Of a stretch of 64,000 bases of DNA, positions 8,630 through 17,302 are shown one piece after another (within the stretch, counting starts at the first letter, position 1; each line of letters begins with the position of its first letter). The position numbers and the translations under genes are program-made. The stretch is from Tessaracoccus massiliensis (GTDB taxonomy: Bacteria; Actinomycetota; Actinomycetes; Propionibacteriales; Propionibacteriaceae), in NCBI RefSeq assembly GCF_000826065.2, contig NZ_LN623540.1, forward strand, positions 191,448 through 255,447, read 5' to 3'. The notes beneath the pieces are model-generated. The model was not told the origin of the DNA. It worked only from the letters and a program-made list of their open reading frames with translations, and made no database searches.

Positions 8630-9814
8630 ATGAGCCACATCCTCCTCCTCAACTGCGGGTCATCCTCGATCAAGTACCAGCTGCTGGATCCGGAGGTGGG
8701 TGCGCCTGAAGCGGTGGGCCTGGTCGAGCGGATCGGGCTCGAGGTGGGCACCATCACCCACGAAGTGGGCGACAACGAGTTCCGGGAGTCGCGGCCCTTC
8801 GCGGACCACACCGAGGGCGTGGCCGCCGTCGTGAAGATGTTCCAGGACCACGGCCCCAGCCTCGACGACGTGGTCGCCGTCGGTCACCGCACGGTGCACG
8901 GGGGCTCCACGTTCGTCGAGTCGACGCTCGTCGACGCCGGTGTCATCGCCAAGCTTGAGGAGCTCTCGGATCTGGCTCCGCTGCACAACCCGCCGGGCCT
9001 GGCTGGCATCCGTGCCGCCCAGGAGGTGCTGCCCGATGTGCCACACGTGGCCATCTTCGACACGGCGTTCTTCTCCACCCTGCCGGCGGAGGCCTACACC
9101 TACGCGATCGATCAGGAGGTGGCCAAGCGTCTGGGCATCCGCAAGTACGGCTTCCACGGCACCAGCCACAGCTACGTCTCGAAGGAGGCGGCGAAGTTCC
9201 TGGACCGCCCCATCGAGGAGACGAAGATCATCGTGTGCCACCTCGGCAACGGTGCCTCGATCTCCGCGGTCGACGGCGGTGTGGCCATCGAGACCTCCAT
9301 GGGCCTCACCCCGCTGCAGGGTCTGGTGATGGGCACCCGCTCGGGCGACGTCGATCCGGGCCTCCACAAGTACCTGGTGGGTGCTGCCGGAATGACGATC
9401 GACGAGGTCGACACCCTGCTCAACAAGAAGTCCGGTATGGCCGGCCTCTGCGGCCACACCGACATGCGTGACGTGAAGACCGCCATCGATGAGGGCGACG
9501 AGCAGACGCAGTTGGCCCTCGACGTCTACGTGCATCGTCTCGTGGGCTACATCGGCTCCTACATCGCCCACCTGGGCGGCGTGGACGCGCTCGTGTTCAC
9601 CGCAGGCATCGGGGAGAACGCGGCCCATGTCCGCGGTCCGGTGATCCGCAAGCTGAAAGCTCTGGGCTTCGAACTCGACGAGGACGCCAACGCCACCCGC
9701 GCGAAGCAGGCGCGTGAGATCTCCACCCCGGAGTCGAAGGTCCGCGTGCTGGTGATCCCCACGAACGAGGAGCTCGCCATGGCCCAGGAGACCCTGGCGG
9801 TCATCTCCAAGTAG
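8630..9814 (+). CDS. ackA: Acetate kinase
   Basis: A 394-residue ASKHA-fold kinase that makes acetate and ATP from acetyl phosphate and ADP. Recognised by LLLNCGSSSIKYQLLD at the N-terminus, VGHRTVHGG near residue 85, the signature KYGFHGTSHSYVS near 175 and the ATP-binding stretch GNGASISAVDGG and TAGIGENAA. Length and motifs are canonical. It is co-transcribed with pta. Confidence 0.97.
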   Translation: MSHILLLNCGSSSIKYQLLDPEVGAPEAVGLVERIGLEVGTITHEVGDNEFRESRPFADHTEGVAAVVKMFQDHGPSLDDVVAVGHRTVHGGSTFVESTLVDAGVIAKLEELSDLAPLHNPPGLAGIRAAQEVLPDVPHVAIFDTAFFSTLPAEAYTYAIDQEVAKRLGIRKYGFHGTSHSYVSKEAAKFLDRPIEETKIIVCHLGNGASISAVDGGVAIETSMGLTPLQGLVMGTRSGDVDPGLHKYLVGAAGMTIDEVDTLLNKKSGMAGLCGHTDMRDVKTAIDEGDEQTQLALDVYVHRLVGYIGSYIAHLGGVDALVFTAGIGENAAHVRGPVIRKLKALGFELDEDANATRAKQAREISTPESKVRVLVIPTNEELAMAQETLAVISK

Positions 9815-9820
9815 GTGGTC

Positions 9821-9898
9821 CCCGCGCGAACGACGAAGGACCCCCGCAGCTTGGTCCCTGAGCGTGAGCGCCCCGCGAACGACGAAGGGCCCCGCAGC
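9821..9898 (+). repeat. Two adjacent copies of a CGAACGACGAAGG intergenic repeat
   Basis: The unit CGCGAACGACGAAGG followed by CCCC and GCAGC occurs at 9824-9850 and again at 9873-9898; the second is preceded by GGTCCCTGAGCG. The same family is seen at 33740 and 41521. The rest of the gap to 10108 holds the related fragment TTTCGACCCGCTGCGC...GGCTCAACCAGC (9930-9980) and a promoter; I see no gene in it. Confidence 0.65.
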
Positions 9899-10095
9899 AT
9901 TCCCATCACCCTCACCCCCCACCTCGCTGGTTTCGACCCGCTGCGCCGCTCGTTGATCGGGGGCAGCGGCTCAACCAGCATTCTGTGGACGTGTTTGTGG
10001 GCCTTGCACAAGCAATTTTCCCGCCAGCTGTCGAGACACCACCAAAGGCGGTGACCGACGGGGGGTGCACGTCGCGGGGCACTCACCGTTTGGCG

Positions 10096-10101
10096 TACCT
10101 T
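10096..10101 (+). promoter_or_regulatory. -10 hexamer, putative leaderless promoter of the SDR-PlsC-AgpS operon
   Basis: TACCTT ends 7 nt before the ATG at 10109 with no Shine-Dalgarno between. It would serve all three genes, since the following ones are spaced by 1 nt and by a 4-nt overlap. Confidence 0.42.
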
Positions 10102-10108
10102 AGAGTTC

Positions 10109-10882
10109 ATGGCTACAGCGTTGATCACGGGCGGCACCTCTGGCATCGGTTTTGCGTTCGCGCAGGAACTGGCTGCCAGGGGCAGAGACCTCGTGCTCGT
10201 CGCCCGCGACACCGCCCGCCTCGAGAAGGTCGCCGCGGATCTCCACGAGACCCACGGCATCGAGGTCGAGGTCATCACCGCGGACCTCTCGGACCGGGCG
10301 GACATGATGCGCATCGCGGAGCGGCTCGAAGACCTCAGCCGCCCCGTCGACCTGCTGATCAACAACGCGGGGTTCGGGCTCCACTCCACGGCGCTCAACC
10401 CTGACGAGATCGAGCTCAACGCCAGCGCCATCGAGGTGATGTGCGTGGCGGTGTTCATTCTCAGCGGCGCCGCCGCCCGCGCGATGAAGACCCGCGGCCA
10501 CGGGCAGATCCTCACGGTGGCCTCGTCGTCGTCGTCGATCTTCTCGGGCAACTACTCGGCCATCAAGGCCTGGGCCCGCACCTTCTCCAACTCCCTGGCT
10601 CTGGAGTTGAGTGGCACCGGCGTCACCGCCACCGCGCTCCTGCCCGGTTGGGTCAAGACGGAGTTCCACGAGCGCGCCGGCATCAACGCCTCCAAGCTGC
10701 CGGGCTTCGTCTGGATCGACCAGGTCAAGCTGGTGCGCACCGCCCTCGACGATTCGGCGAAGGGCCGCTTCGAGTCCGTGCCGGACTGGAAGTGGAAGAT
10801 CGCCCTGTTCGTGGGCGACCACGGCCCCCGCGCCCTGACCCGCTGGTTCTCCAAGAAGCTGACAGCGTCGAGGAAGCACTGA
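10109..10882 (+). CDS. Short-chain dehydrogenase/reductase, candidate acyl/alkyl-DHAP reductase
   Basis: A 257-residue classical SDR: cofactor loop TGGTSGIG (7-14), arginine after the second strand suggesting NADPH, NNAG (85-88), catalytic serines about 139-143, and Y149xxxK153. The C-terminus is basic with a hydrophobic stretch, as in membrane-associated SDRs. It is followed 1 nt later by a PlsC-type acyltransferase and then by an alkyl-DHAP-synthase-like flavoenzyme. In eukaryotes the third step of ether-lipid synthesis, reduction of acyl- or alkyl-DHAP at C2, is done by an SDR, so that role is proposed here from context only. A general 3-oxoacyl or sterol-type reductase is the alternative. 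Confidence 0.75.
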   Translation: MATALITGGTSGIGFAFAQELAARGRDLVLVARDTARLEKVAADLHETHGIEVEVITADLSDRADMMRIAERLEDLSRPVDLLINNAGFGLHSTALNPDEIELNASAIEVMCVAVFILSGAAARAMKTRGHGQILTVASSSSSIFSGNYSAIKAWARTFSNSLALELSGTGVTATALLPGWVKTEFHERAGINASKLPGFVWIDQVKLVRTALDDSAKGRFESVPDWKWKIALFVGDHGPRALTRWFSKKLTASRKH

Positions 10883-10883
10883 C

Positions 10884-11690
10884 GTGGCGGCGGAGATCGA
10901 GGCCGGCAACACCCGCTACACGTCGAAGATCCAGGCGACCACGCGCCAGACGGCGCAGTTGCTGCTCCTGAAGCCCGCACTGATGCGGATGCTGCGGGTG
11001 CACGTGCACGGCGCCAACAACATCGACGGCGTGGAGGGCGCGTTCATCGTCTTCGGCAACCACTCCTCCCACCTCGACGCACCGCTGATCCTGTGTTCGC
11101 TGCCCAGCCGGATGGCCAAGCGCGTCGCCACCGGCGCGGCCGGCGACTTCTTCTTCGGCAACTGGCTCAAGTCCGCGTCGATGGCGCTGTTCATGAACGG
11201 CTTCCCCATCGACCGCGGTAAGGGCGGCAAGGGCAAGCGCGGCATGTCCGGCCAGCTCCTGTCCGACGGCGTGCCGCTGCTGCTGTTCCCCGAGGGCACG
11301 CGGTCCCGCACCGGGGCGATGGGGCCGTTCGTGCCCGGGGTTGCGTCGTTGTGCATCTCGCGCGGGGTGCCCGCGCTGCCCGTGGCCCTCGTCGGCGCCT
11401 ACGAGGCGTGGCCGTCGAAGCAGAAGCACCTGCCGAAGGGCCGCCCAGAGGTGCACGTGGTGTTCGGCCGCCCCATGACCCCGCTACCGGGCGAGATCGC
11501 CCACGAATTCAACGAGCGGATGCGCCGCCAGGTGCTGCAGCTCCACGACACCACCGCCCGCGCCTACGGCAAGAAGACGCTGGCCGAGTATGAGCGTAAG
11601 GTGGCGCTGGACCGCGCACACGAGACAGAAATCGCAGCCCTGGCAGAGCACGCCAGGGAGCAGGCCGACAAGCAGGAGGACCCACAATGA
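10884..11690 (+). CDS. PlsC-type glycerolipid acyltransferase
   Basis: A 268-residue acyltransferase with the catalytic HX4D motif in NHSSHLDAP (H60, D65), the FMNGFPIDRG block and the glycerophosphate-contacting FPEGTRSRTG block (about 135-144). Members move acyl groups from acyl-CoA or acyl-ACP to lysophosphatidate, glycerol-3-phosphate or DHAP. GTG at 10884 is the start, one base after the upstream stop, and the 3' end overlaps the next gene by 4 nt. With its neighbours it would supply the acyl-DHAP substrate of an alkyl-DHAP synthase; the acceptor is an inference. The C-terminal 60 residues are charged and probably helical. Confidence 0.85.
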   Translation: MAAEIEAGNTRYTSKIQATTRQTAQLLLLKPALMRMLRVHVHGANNIDGVEGAFIVFGNHSSHLDAPLILCSLPSRMAKRVATGAAGDFFFGNWLKSASMALFMNGFPIDRGKGGKGKRGMSGQLLSDGVPLLLFPEGTRSRTGAMGPFVPGVASLCISRGVPALPVALVGAYEAWPSKQKHLPKGRPEVHVVFGRPMTPLPGEIAHEFNERMRRQVLQLHDTTARAYGKKTLAEYERKVALDRAHETEIAALAEHAREQADKQEDPQ

Positions 11691-13399
11691 TCGAGGGCGT
11701 CAAGCAGCAGAAGTGGTGGGGCTGGGGTGAAGAGGGCCACGAGTACGGCTACAAGGACAAGCCCAAGTTCGCCCCCTTCGTGCAGAACAATGTCGGCGTC
11801 GACATCACCGAACCTGTCAAGCACATCCAGGATTTCTCCACCCTGCAGGTGCCGGCCTCCCAGCTGAGCGACGCGCTGCGCACCAAGCTGGTGCAGATCC
11901 TCGGCGAGCACTACGTGCAGAGCGACGACGAGACCCGCGTCGTGCACGCCTTCGGCAAGGGCGTGCGTGACCTGGTGCGCGTGCGTCGCGGCGACCTGGG
12001 CCGCGTACCCGACGTGGTGCTCTATCCCGGCACCCAGCGTGACGTGGAACGCATCGTCGACGCCGTTGTCGAGGCCGACGCGGTGCTCATCCCGTTCGGC
12101 GGCGGCTCCAACATCGTGGCTGCGCTCGAGGCGGAGCCGGGAGAGACCCGGCAGGTGATCTCCATGAACCTGGGGCGGATGAACAAGGTTCTCGAGATCG
12201 ACGAGGTCTCCGGCCTCGCCCACATCCAGGCCGGCGTCTTCGGGCCCGACATGGAGGATCAGTTGCAGGCCCGCGGTTGGACGATGGGACACCACCCGGA
12301 TTCGTTCGTGTGGTCCACGCTCGGCGGTTGGATCGCCACCCGTTCGTCGGGCATGCAGTCCGACAAGTACGGCGACATCGCCGACATCACCCGCGGCCTC
12401 ACCATGGTCATGCCCGGGCAGGTGCTGGAACTGCGCCCGCTGCCGTCGACGTCGTCCGGCCCGTCCGTGCGCGAGATGGTGCTGGGTTCCGAGGGGCGCC
12501 TGGGCATCATCACCTCGGCATGGGTCAACGTGCACCGCATGCCCGAGGTGCGGGAGATCCAGGCGTACTTCTACCCCAACTACGCCGCCGGCCTCAACGC
12601 CTGCCGCCAGATCATCGAATCCGACGCCGAGGTGATGATGGCCCGCGTCTCGGATGCGCTGGAGACGCAGTACATCATGGCCAACGGCAAGCAGGGCAGC
12701 AAGATCTCCTCGCTGGTCAGCAAGGGCATCCAGAAGATCATGCTGCAGAAGGGCTGGGACCTGGAGCAGATCGCGATGAGCTTCGTCGGCTTCGAGGGAT
12801 CGCCCAGCCACGTGCGCTACATGAAGGGCATCGTCGGCAAGATCGTGCGCGACAACGGCGGCATGGGCGTCGGCAAGGGCCCCGGCGCGCTGTACGACCA
12901 GAAGAAGTACGACACCCCCTACCTGCGCGACTTCATGCTCGACCGCGGCCTCATCTGCGACGTCTCGGAGACCACCACGCCGTGGAAGTACGCCGAGCAG
13001 ATCCACGCCAACGCCACCGGCGCGTTCTACAAGGCGATGGACGAGTTGGGCCTCAAGGGCGTGGTGTTCTGCCACCTGAGCCACTCGTACCACTCGGGCG
13101 CGTGCCAGTACTTCACGTTCGCCATCAACGACGACTCCGAGAACAACCTGGTCACCTACGACATCGCCAAGCGCGCCATCCAGCAGGCGTTCATGGACAA
13201 CCACGGCACCGTCTCGCACCATCACGGCGTGGGCGAGGAGCACAGCCCGTGGATGGAGCAGGACATCTCCCCGGCCGGCGTGTTCATCCAGCGCAAGCTG
13301 TTCGACGGCGTGGACCCGGGCCGCAACCTGAACCCCGGCAAGATCGTCCACGACGGCGCCCCCGGCATCACGAGCAACTCCGCCGACCGCGTCGGGTAA
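11687..13399 (+). CDS. agpS: FAD-linked alkyl-dihydroxyacetonephosphate synthase-like enzyme
   Basis: A 570-residue VAO/PCMH-fold flavoenzyme that follows eukaryotic AGPS along its whole length, as far as I can align it from memory. The N-terminal KWWGWG matches KWNGWG; the FAD loop PFGGGSN is residues 136-142; GHHPDSF and STLGGWIATRSSGM match GHEPDS and STVGGWVSTRASGM; the C-terminal YHSGACQYFTF and the catalytic triple histidine VSHHHGVG (H511-H513) match YDAGACIYFYF and LSHHHGVG. AGPS replaces the acyl group of acyl-DHAP with a fatty alcohol, forming the ether bond of ether lipids and plasmalogens. The Mycobacterium homologue carries the same name. D-lactate dehydrogenase-type oxidases share the fold but not the HHH motif. 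It closes a three-gene operon and ends in a hairpin. Confidence 0.85.
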   Translation: MIEGVKQQKWWGWGEEGHEYGYKDKPKFAPFVQNNVGVDITEPVKHIQDFSTLQVPASQLSDALRTKLVQILGEHYVQSDDETRVVHAFGKGVRDLVRVRRGDLGRVPDVVLYPGTQRDVERIVDAVVEADAVLIPFGGGSNIVAALEAEPGETRQVISMNLGRMNKVLEIDEVSGLAHIQAGVFGPDMEDQLQARGWTMGHHPDSFVWSTLGGWIATRSSGMQSDKYGDIADITRGLTMVMPGQVLELRPLPSTSSGPSVREMVLGSEGRLGIITSAWVNVHRMPEVREIQAYFYPNYAAGLNACRQIIESDAEVMMARVSDALETQYIMANGKQGSKISSLVSKGIQKIMLQKGWDLEQIAMSFVGFEGSPSHVRYMKGIVGKIVRDNGGMGVGKGPGALYDQKKYDTPYLRDFMLDRGLICDVSETTTPWKYAEQIHANATGAFYKAMDELGLKGVVFCHLSHSYHSGACQYFTFAINDDSENNLVTYDIAKRAIQQAFMDNHGTVSHHHGVGEEHSPWMEQDISPAGVFIQRKLFDGVDPGRNLNPGKIVHDGAPGITSNSADRVG

Positions 13400-13403
13400 C
13401 AGT

Positions 13404-13435
13404 CCTTCGACCAACCGTCGACGGCTGGTCGAAGG
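13404..13435 (+). terminator. Hairpin after agpS, member of a CGGCTGGTCGAAGGG repeat family
   Basis: Arms CCTTCGACCA (13404-13413) and TGGTCGAAGG (13426-13435) pair perfectly around a CCG/CGG inner stem. It lies 5 nt after the agpS stop. The right arm plus GGCG recurs inside the coding linker of the double hydrolase at 49630. Confidence 0.6.
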
Positions 13436-13469
13436 GCGTTCGCCGGCTCTCCCACGCAGGGATCGGGCG

Positions 13470-13475
13470 TAGACT
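13470..13475 (+). promoter_or_regulatory. -10 hexamer, putative leaderless promoter of yaaA
   Basis: TAGACT ends 7 nt before the ATG at 13483, and no ribosome site is present. Confidence 0.42.
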
Positions 13476-13482
13476 GGCGCGC

Positions 13483-14253
13483 ATGCTGTCTGTCCTGTCG
13501 CCGGCGAAGTCGCTGGACTTTGAAACGCCGCTGCCCACGAAGAAGCACTCCGAGCCGCGCCTCGCGGGGCAATCCGACGGGCTGATCGAGATCATGCGCA
13601 CCAAGTCGCCGGCGGATGTCGCCAAGCTCATGCACATCTCCGACGAACTGGCCCATCTCAACGCCACCCGGTACCACGATTTCACCAGCGAACACACCCC
13701 GGAGAACTCCCGCCAGGCGATCCTCGCGTTCAACGGCGACGTGTACCAGGGCCTCGACGCCGCCTCATTCGACGCCCGCGACTTCACCGAGGCGCAGAAG
13801 TCGCTGCGCATCCTGTCGGGTCTCTACGGGCTGTTGCGGCCGCTGGACCTCATCCAGCCGCACCGCCTCGAGATGGGCACCAAACTGGCCTCGGCCCGCG
13901 GACGGTCGCTGTACGACTGGTGGGGCACGCAGGTCACAGATCTCCTCCGCCGCGACCTCGACGCCTCCCCCGGCGCCGACGTGCTGATCAACCTCGCCAG
14001 CAACGAGTACTTCAAGGTGCTCGACGGCGATCGTCTGGGCGCGCGGATCATCTCGCCGCGCTTCGAGGACCGCGACAAGAACGGCGAGCCCCGCGTCGTC
14101 AGCTTCTACGCCAAGCGGGCCCGCGGCACGATGGCGGCCTGGCTGGTCAGGGAGCGGGTGCGCACGCCGTCGAAGGTCCTCGAATTCGACGGCGACGGTT
14201 ACGCCCTCGACGAGGAGCGCTCCACGAAGGATCAGCCGGTCTTCGTCCGCTGA
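13483..14253 (+). CDS. yaaA: Peroxide stress protein YaaA (DUF328)
   Basis: A 256-residue YaaA-family protein. It opens with LSVLSPAKSLDFE, contains the family blocks AILAFNGDVYQGL, LSGLYGLLRPLDLIQPHRLEMGT and INLASNEYFKV, and ends in the FDGDGYALDEERS block. YaaA lowers intracellular iron during hydrogen peroxide stress in E. coli and binds DNA. The frame extends far upstream without homology, so the start is set by the family N-terminus and the promoter hexamer. Confidence 0.93.
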   Translation: MLSVLSPAKSLDFETPLPTKKHSEPRLAGQSDGLIEIMRTKSPADVAKLMHISDELAHLNATRYHDFTSEHTPENSRQAILAFNGDVYQGLDAASFDARDFTEAQKSLRILSGLYGLLRPLDLIQPHRLEMGTKLASARGRSLYDWWGTQVTDLLRRDLDASPGADVLINLASNEYFKVLDGDRLGARIISPRFEDRDKNGEPRVVSFYAKRARGTMAAWLVRERVRTPSKVLEFDGDGYALDEERSTKDQPVFVR

Positions 14254-14259
14254 CTGAGG

Positions 14260-14706
14260 TCAGCGGAGGGTGGCGAACATCCCGAGCATGAGGATCACGT
14301 AGAGGATCCAGAACACGATGCCCAGGCCGAACAGCACGATGTAGATGATGCTGAAGACCTTGCCCAGCGTGTAGCCGGTCTTCAGGTTCCCCTCGAACGG
14401 GAAGGGCGCGCCGGCCTCGATCTCCTTCTTCGCCTGGCCGCCCATGTACCAGGCGACGAACGACACCACGCCGGTGAAGATGCCCACGATGCCGAGGATG
14501 AACACCATCTGCGCCTGCGGATGCTCCACCGGCCCGTATCCGTAGGGCCGCGGCGCGCCGTAGGGCTGCTGGTACGGACCCTGCTGGGGCGCCATCTGCT
14601 GCCCGTACGGGGTCTGCTGGAACTGCGGCTGCCCGTACGACGGCGGGCGCTGCTGCGCCGACGGATCGGCGAAGTCGTAGGGGCGGTACGGGGGGACGTC
14701 GGTCAT
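14260..14706 (-). CDS. Small two-helix membrane protein with Gln/Pro/Tyr-rich N-terminus (DUF4190-like), paralogue 1
   Basis: A 148-residue protein: residues 1-62 rich in Gln, Pro and Tyr (GQPQF, YGQQ, QQPYG units), then two hydrophobic segments around a conserved cytoplasmic loop [27 protein letters not shown]. The same loop is nearly identical in the gene at 16724 and related in that at 17303, so the three are paralogues. GGAGGCCTGA precedes the ATG. DUF4190-type proteins have no established function; the disordered tail suggests interactions. It converges on yaaA with a 6-bp gap. Confidence 0.78.
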   Translation of the reverse strand: MTDVPPYRPYDFADPSAQQRPPSYGQPQFQQTPYGQQMAPQQGPYQQPYGAPRPYGYGPVEHPQAQMVFILGIVGIFTGVVSFVAWYMGGQAKKEIEAGAPFPFEGNLKTGYTLGKVFSIIYIVLFGLGIVFWILYVILMLGMFATLR

Positions 14707-14882
14707 TCAGGCCTCCAGGCTGGGACTCCTACGAGTGTCTCACGCTCCCCGGTCACGCCGCCCGCCCAGTGCCACGCACAGGGACCCGCCGTCGTGGCAT
14801 CACGGCGTTTCCGTGAACACCCGGCTCAGCTCGTGGTTGTCGCTTATACGCTACGCGCACAGCACTCTCCCGAGGAGCAACC

Positions 14883-16460
14883 ATGAGCGACTCCAGATAC
14901 AGTCAGCCATCAGATCCGACGGTGTCGCGCCGCGAACTGTTCAACTCGCGCAACGTGTTCATCCTGGCCGCCATCGGCTCCGCCGTCGGCCTCGGCAACA
15001 TCTGGCGCTTCCCCTACGTCGCCTACACCAACGGCGGCGGCGCCTTCCTCATCCCCTACCTCGTGGCGCTGCTCAGTGCAGGCATCCCGCTGCTGTTCCT
15101 CGACTACGCGCTGGGCCACCGGTACCGCGCCTCTCCCCCGCTGGCGCTGCGCCGCGCCGGCAGGAAGTGGACCGAGATGCTCGGCTGGTGGCAGGTGCTG
15201 GTGTGCTTCGTCATCGCCGTCTACTACGCCGCCATCCTGGCGTGGGCGTCGATGTACTTCATCTTCAGCTTCACCGAGGCCTGGGGCGACGACCCCGAGG
15301 CCTTCCTGATGGGCGAGTTCCTGCAGCGCGCGGAGACCCCACACATCGGGTTCGACTTCGTGCCCCAGGTGGCTGTGCCCATGCTGATCGTCTGGATCCT
15401 GACGCTCGTGGTCATCGGGCTGGGTGTGCGCAAAGGCATCTCCCGCGCCAACATCGTGATGATCCCGCTGCTGTTGGTGATGTTCCTGATTCTGGTGGCG
15501 CAGTCGCTGACCCTGCCCGGCGCGGTGGACGGCCTCAACGCCTTCTTCACGCCCGACTGGGGCAGGCTCGCGGCTCCGGGGGTGTGGGCCGCGGCCTACG
15601 GCCAGATCTTCTTCTCGCTGTCGGTGGGCTTCGGCATCATGATCACCTACTCGTCGTACCTGCGCCGACGCACCAACCTGACCGGCTCCGGCCTGGTGGT
15701 GGGCTTCGCGAACTCGTCGTTCGAACTGCTGGCCGGCATCGGCGTGTTCTCCGTGCTGGGCTTCATGGCCGCCGCGAACGGCAGGGCCATCGACGAGGTG
15801 GCTTCCGACGGCATCGGCCTGGCGTTCATCGCCTTCCCCAGCATCGTTTCGTCGACCCCCGTCGGCCCGCTGCTGGGCGCGCTGTTCTTCGCGTCCCTGG
15901 TCTTCGCGGGTTTCACGTCGATGATCTCCATCGTGGAGGTGTGCACCGCCGCCATCCAGGAGAAGCTGGGACTCTCCCGCGGGAAGGCCACTCTCGCCGT
16001 CGGTCTGCCGATGGCGACGGCGTCCATGGTGCTGCTGTCCACCACGACGGGGCTGTTCTTCCTGGACATCACCGACGAGTTCATCAACAAGTTCGGCATC
16101 CTGCTAGGCGCGTTCGCGATGGTCATCGCCGTGGCCTGGGTGCTGCGCAAGCTGCCACTGCTCCAACGCCACCTCGACAGGGTCTCCACGCTGAAGTTCG
16201 GCCGGGCGTGGCTGGTGCTCGTCGGCGCCGTCGTGCCGGTGGTGCTGGGGTACATCCTGGTCAGCGAGTTCATCAAGCACATCACCACGCCCTACGCGGG
16301 CTACCCGTTGGGCATGCTCGGCATCTTCGGCTGGGGTATGGCCGGCTCCCTGATCGTCGTATCCGCCCTCCTGGCCTTCACACCGTGGAGGCGCGGTACC
16401 CGCCAGAGCATCGACGAGGACGGGCTCGACACCAGGTACGAGGAGATCATGCAGAAATGA
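14883..16460 (+). CDS. metP: Sodium-dependent NSS-family transporter, methionine/alanine importer large subunit
   Basis: A 525-residue SNF/NSS transporter with 11-12 membrane segments. It opens with the Na+-site signature ILAAIGSAVGLGNIWRFPY and the GGGAFLIPY motif. Directly after it, overlapping by 4 nt, comes a 40-codon single-helix gene, the arrangement of MetP/MetS in Corynebacterium glutamicum, where both proteins are needed for secondary uptake of methionine and alanine. Substrate is therefore assigned by context. GAGGAGC precedes the ATG. Confidence 0.85.
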   Translation: MSDSRYSQPSDPTVSRRELFNSRNVFILAAIGSAVGLGNIWRFPYVAYTNGGGAFLIPYLVALLSAGIPLLFLDYALGHRYRASPPLALRRAGRKWTEMLGWWQVLVCFVIAVYYAAILAWASMYFIFSFTEAWGDDPEAFLMGEFLQRAETPHIGFDFVPQVAVPMLIVWILTLVVIGLGVRKGISRANIVMIPLLLVMFLILVAQSLTLPGAVDGLNAFFTPDWGRLAAPGVWAAAYGQIFFSLSVGFGIMITYSSYLRRRTNLTGSGLVVGFANSSFELLAGIGVFSVLGFMAAANGRAIDEVASDGIGLAFIAFPSIVSSTPVGPLLGALFFASLVFAGFTSMISIVEVCTAAIQEKLGLSRGKATLAVGLPMATASMVLLSTTTGLFFLDITDEFINKFGILLGAFAMVIAVAWVLRKLPLLQRHLDRVSTLKFGRAWLVLVGAVVPVVLGYILVSEFIKHITTPYAGYPLGMLGIFGWGMAGSLIVVSALLAFTPWRRGTRQSIDEDGLDTRYEEIMQK

Positions 16461-16579
16461 CACCCATCGCCATCACCATGCTCACCGTCTCCGTCCTCAC
16501 GCTCTGGGGCGGGCTGCTCGCCGCCGTCGTGCACCTCAAGCGCGCCCCCGAGGTCGTCGTCGACGAGGGCGACGACTGA
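16457..16579 (+). CDS. metS: Small single-helix subunit of NSS importer (MetS-like)
   Basis: A 40-residue protein with one membrane helix (about 5-27) and an acidic tail ending in DEGDD. Its ATG overlaps the metP stop (ATGA). MetS-type microproteins are required for activity of the partner NSS transporter in C. glutamicum. Size, topology, position and coupling all fit. Confidence 0.82.
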   Translation: MTPIAITMLTVSVLTLWGGLLAAVVHLKRAPEVVVDEGDD

Positions 16580-16590
16580 CGCCTCGCCAA

Positions 16591-16636
16591 GCAGGTGCAA
16601 GTTGTGCAGCGGAGTTGATGCACAACTTGCACCTGC
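16591..16636. repeat. Palindromic repeat, family A copy 1
   Basis: Perfect 18-nt arms GCAGGTGCAAGTTGTGCA (16591-16608) and its complement (16619-16636) around a loop beginning GCGGAGTT. The same arms and loop recur at 24904. It lies 11 nt after the metS stop and could also act as a terminator. Confidence 0.75.
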
Positions 16637-16723
16637 CTCACGCCATCCGAGGCTGAGATGCGACGACGGCGCGGCCACCGCAGTGGCCGCGCCGTCGTCG
16701 TGCGCTGGGGTTGTGGGCGCGGA

Positions 16724-17206
16724 CTAGCCGGACACCACAGCGGCGAACACGCCGAGGATCATGAGCAGGACGTACAGCGCAGTGAACACGATGTAGATGA
16801 TCGAGAAGACCTTGCCCAGCGTGTAGCCGGTCTTCAGCTTGCCGTCGAACGCGTACGGCGCGCCGGCCTCGATCTCCTTCTTGGCCTGGCCGCCGAGGTA
16901 CCACGCGATGAACGCGCAGATGCCGGCGACGATGCCGATGATGCCCAGGATGAACACGGTCTGGGCCTGGGGGTGTTCCTGCTGGCCGTAACCATAGGCG
17001 GGCTGACCGTAGGCCGGCTGACCGTAACCGGGCTGCTGGCCGTAGCCGGGCTGCTGGCCGTAGCCGGGCTGGCCGTACCCCTGCTCCTGGCCATAGCTGG
17101 GCGGCGGGGGCGGCGGGGTCTGCCCGTACTCGGGCGACTGGCCGTAGGCCGGGGACTGCTGCGGTTCAGGGCGGCCCTGCGGGGACCCGTACTCCGGCTG
17201 AGACAT
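16724..17206 (-). CDS. Small two-helix membrane protein with GYGQ repeats (DUF4190-like), paralogue 2
   Basis: A 160-residue protein: residues 1-85 contain about ten YGQ/GYGQP units, then two membrane helices around [27 protein letters not shown], the loop shared with the gene at 14260. The ATG at 17206 is preferred over one 36 nt upstream because AAAGGA precedes it. The repetitive tail is likely disordered. Confidence 0.78.
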   Translation of the reverse strand: MSQPEYGSPQGRPEPQQSPAYGQSPEYGQTPPPPPPSYGQEQGYGQPGYGQQPGYGQQPGYGQPAYGQPAYGYGQQEHPQAQTVFILGIIGIVAGICAFIAWYLGGQAKKEIEAGAPYAFDGKLKTGYTLGKVFSIIYIVFTALYVLLMILGVFAAVVSG

Positions 17207-17302
17207 GGGCTCGTTCCTTTCACGTGACGATGCACCTGCCATTGTGGGGCATCGGAGGGTCAGAACCGTCGATGGTCCACGCGTCGGCGGGTCTGGGGCG
17301 CC

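Noticed and set aside
11564-13414. Minus-strand open frame of 616 codons opposite agpS
   Set aside because: The plus strand encodes the full AGPS-like protein with all motifs; the opposite frame is His/Asp/Val-rich noise typical of high-GC antisense frames.
12277-13482. Long upstream extension of the yaaA frame
   Set aside because: The extension overlaps agpS and is Arg/His-rich; the YaaA family begins at the ATG at 13483, which also has a -10 hexamer 7 nt upstream.
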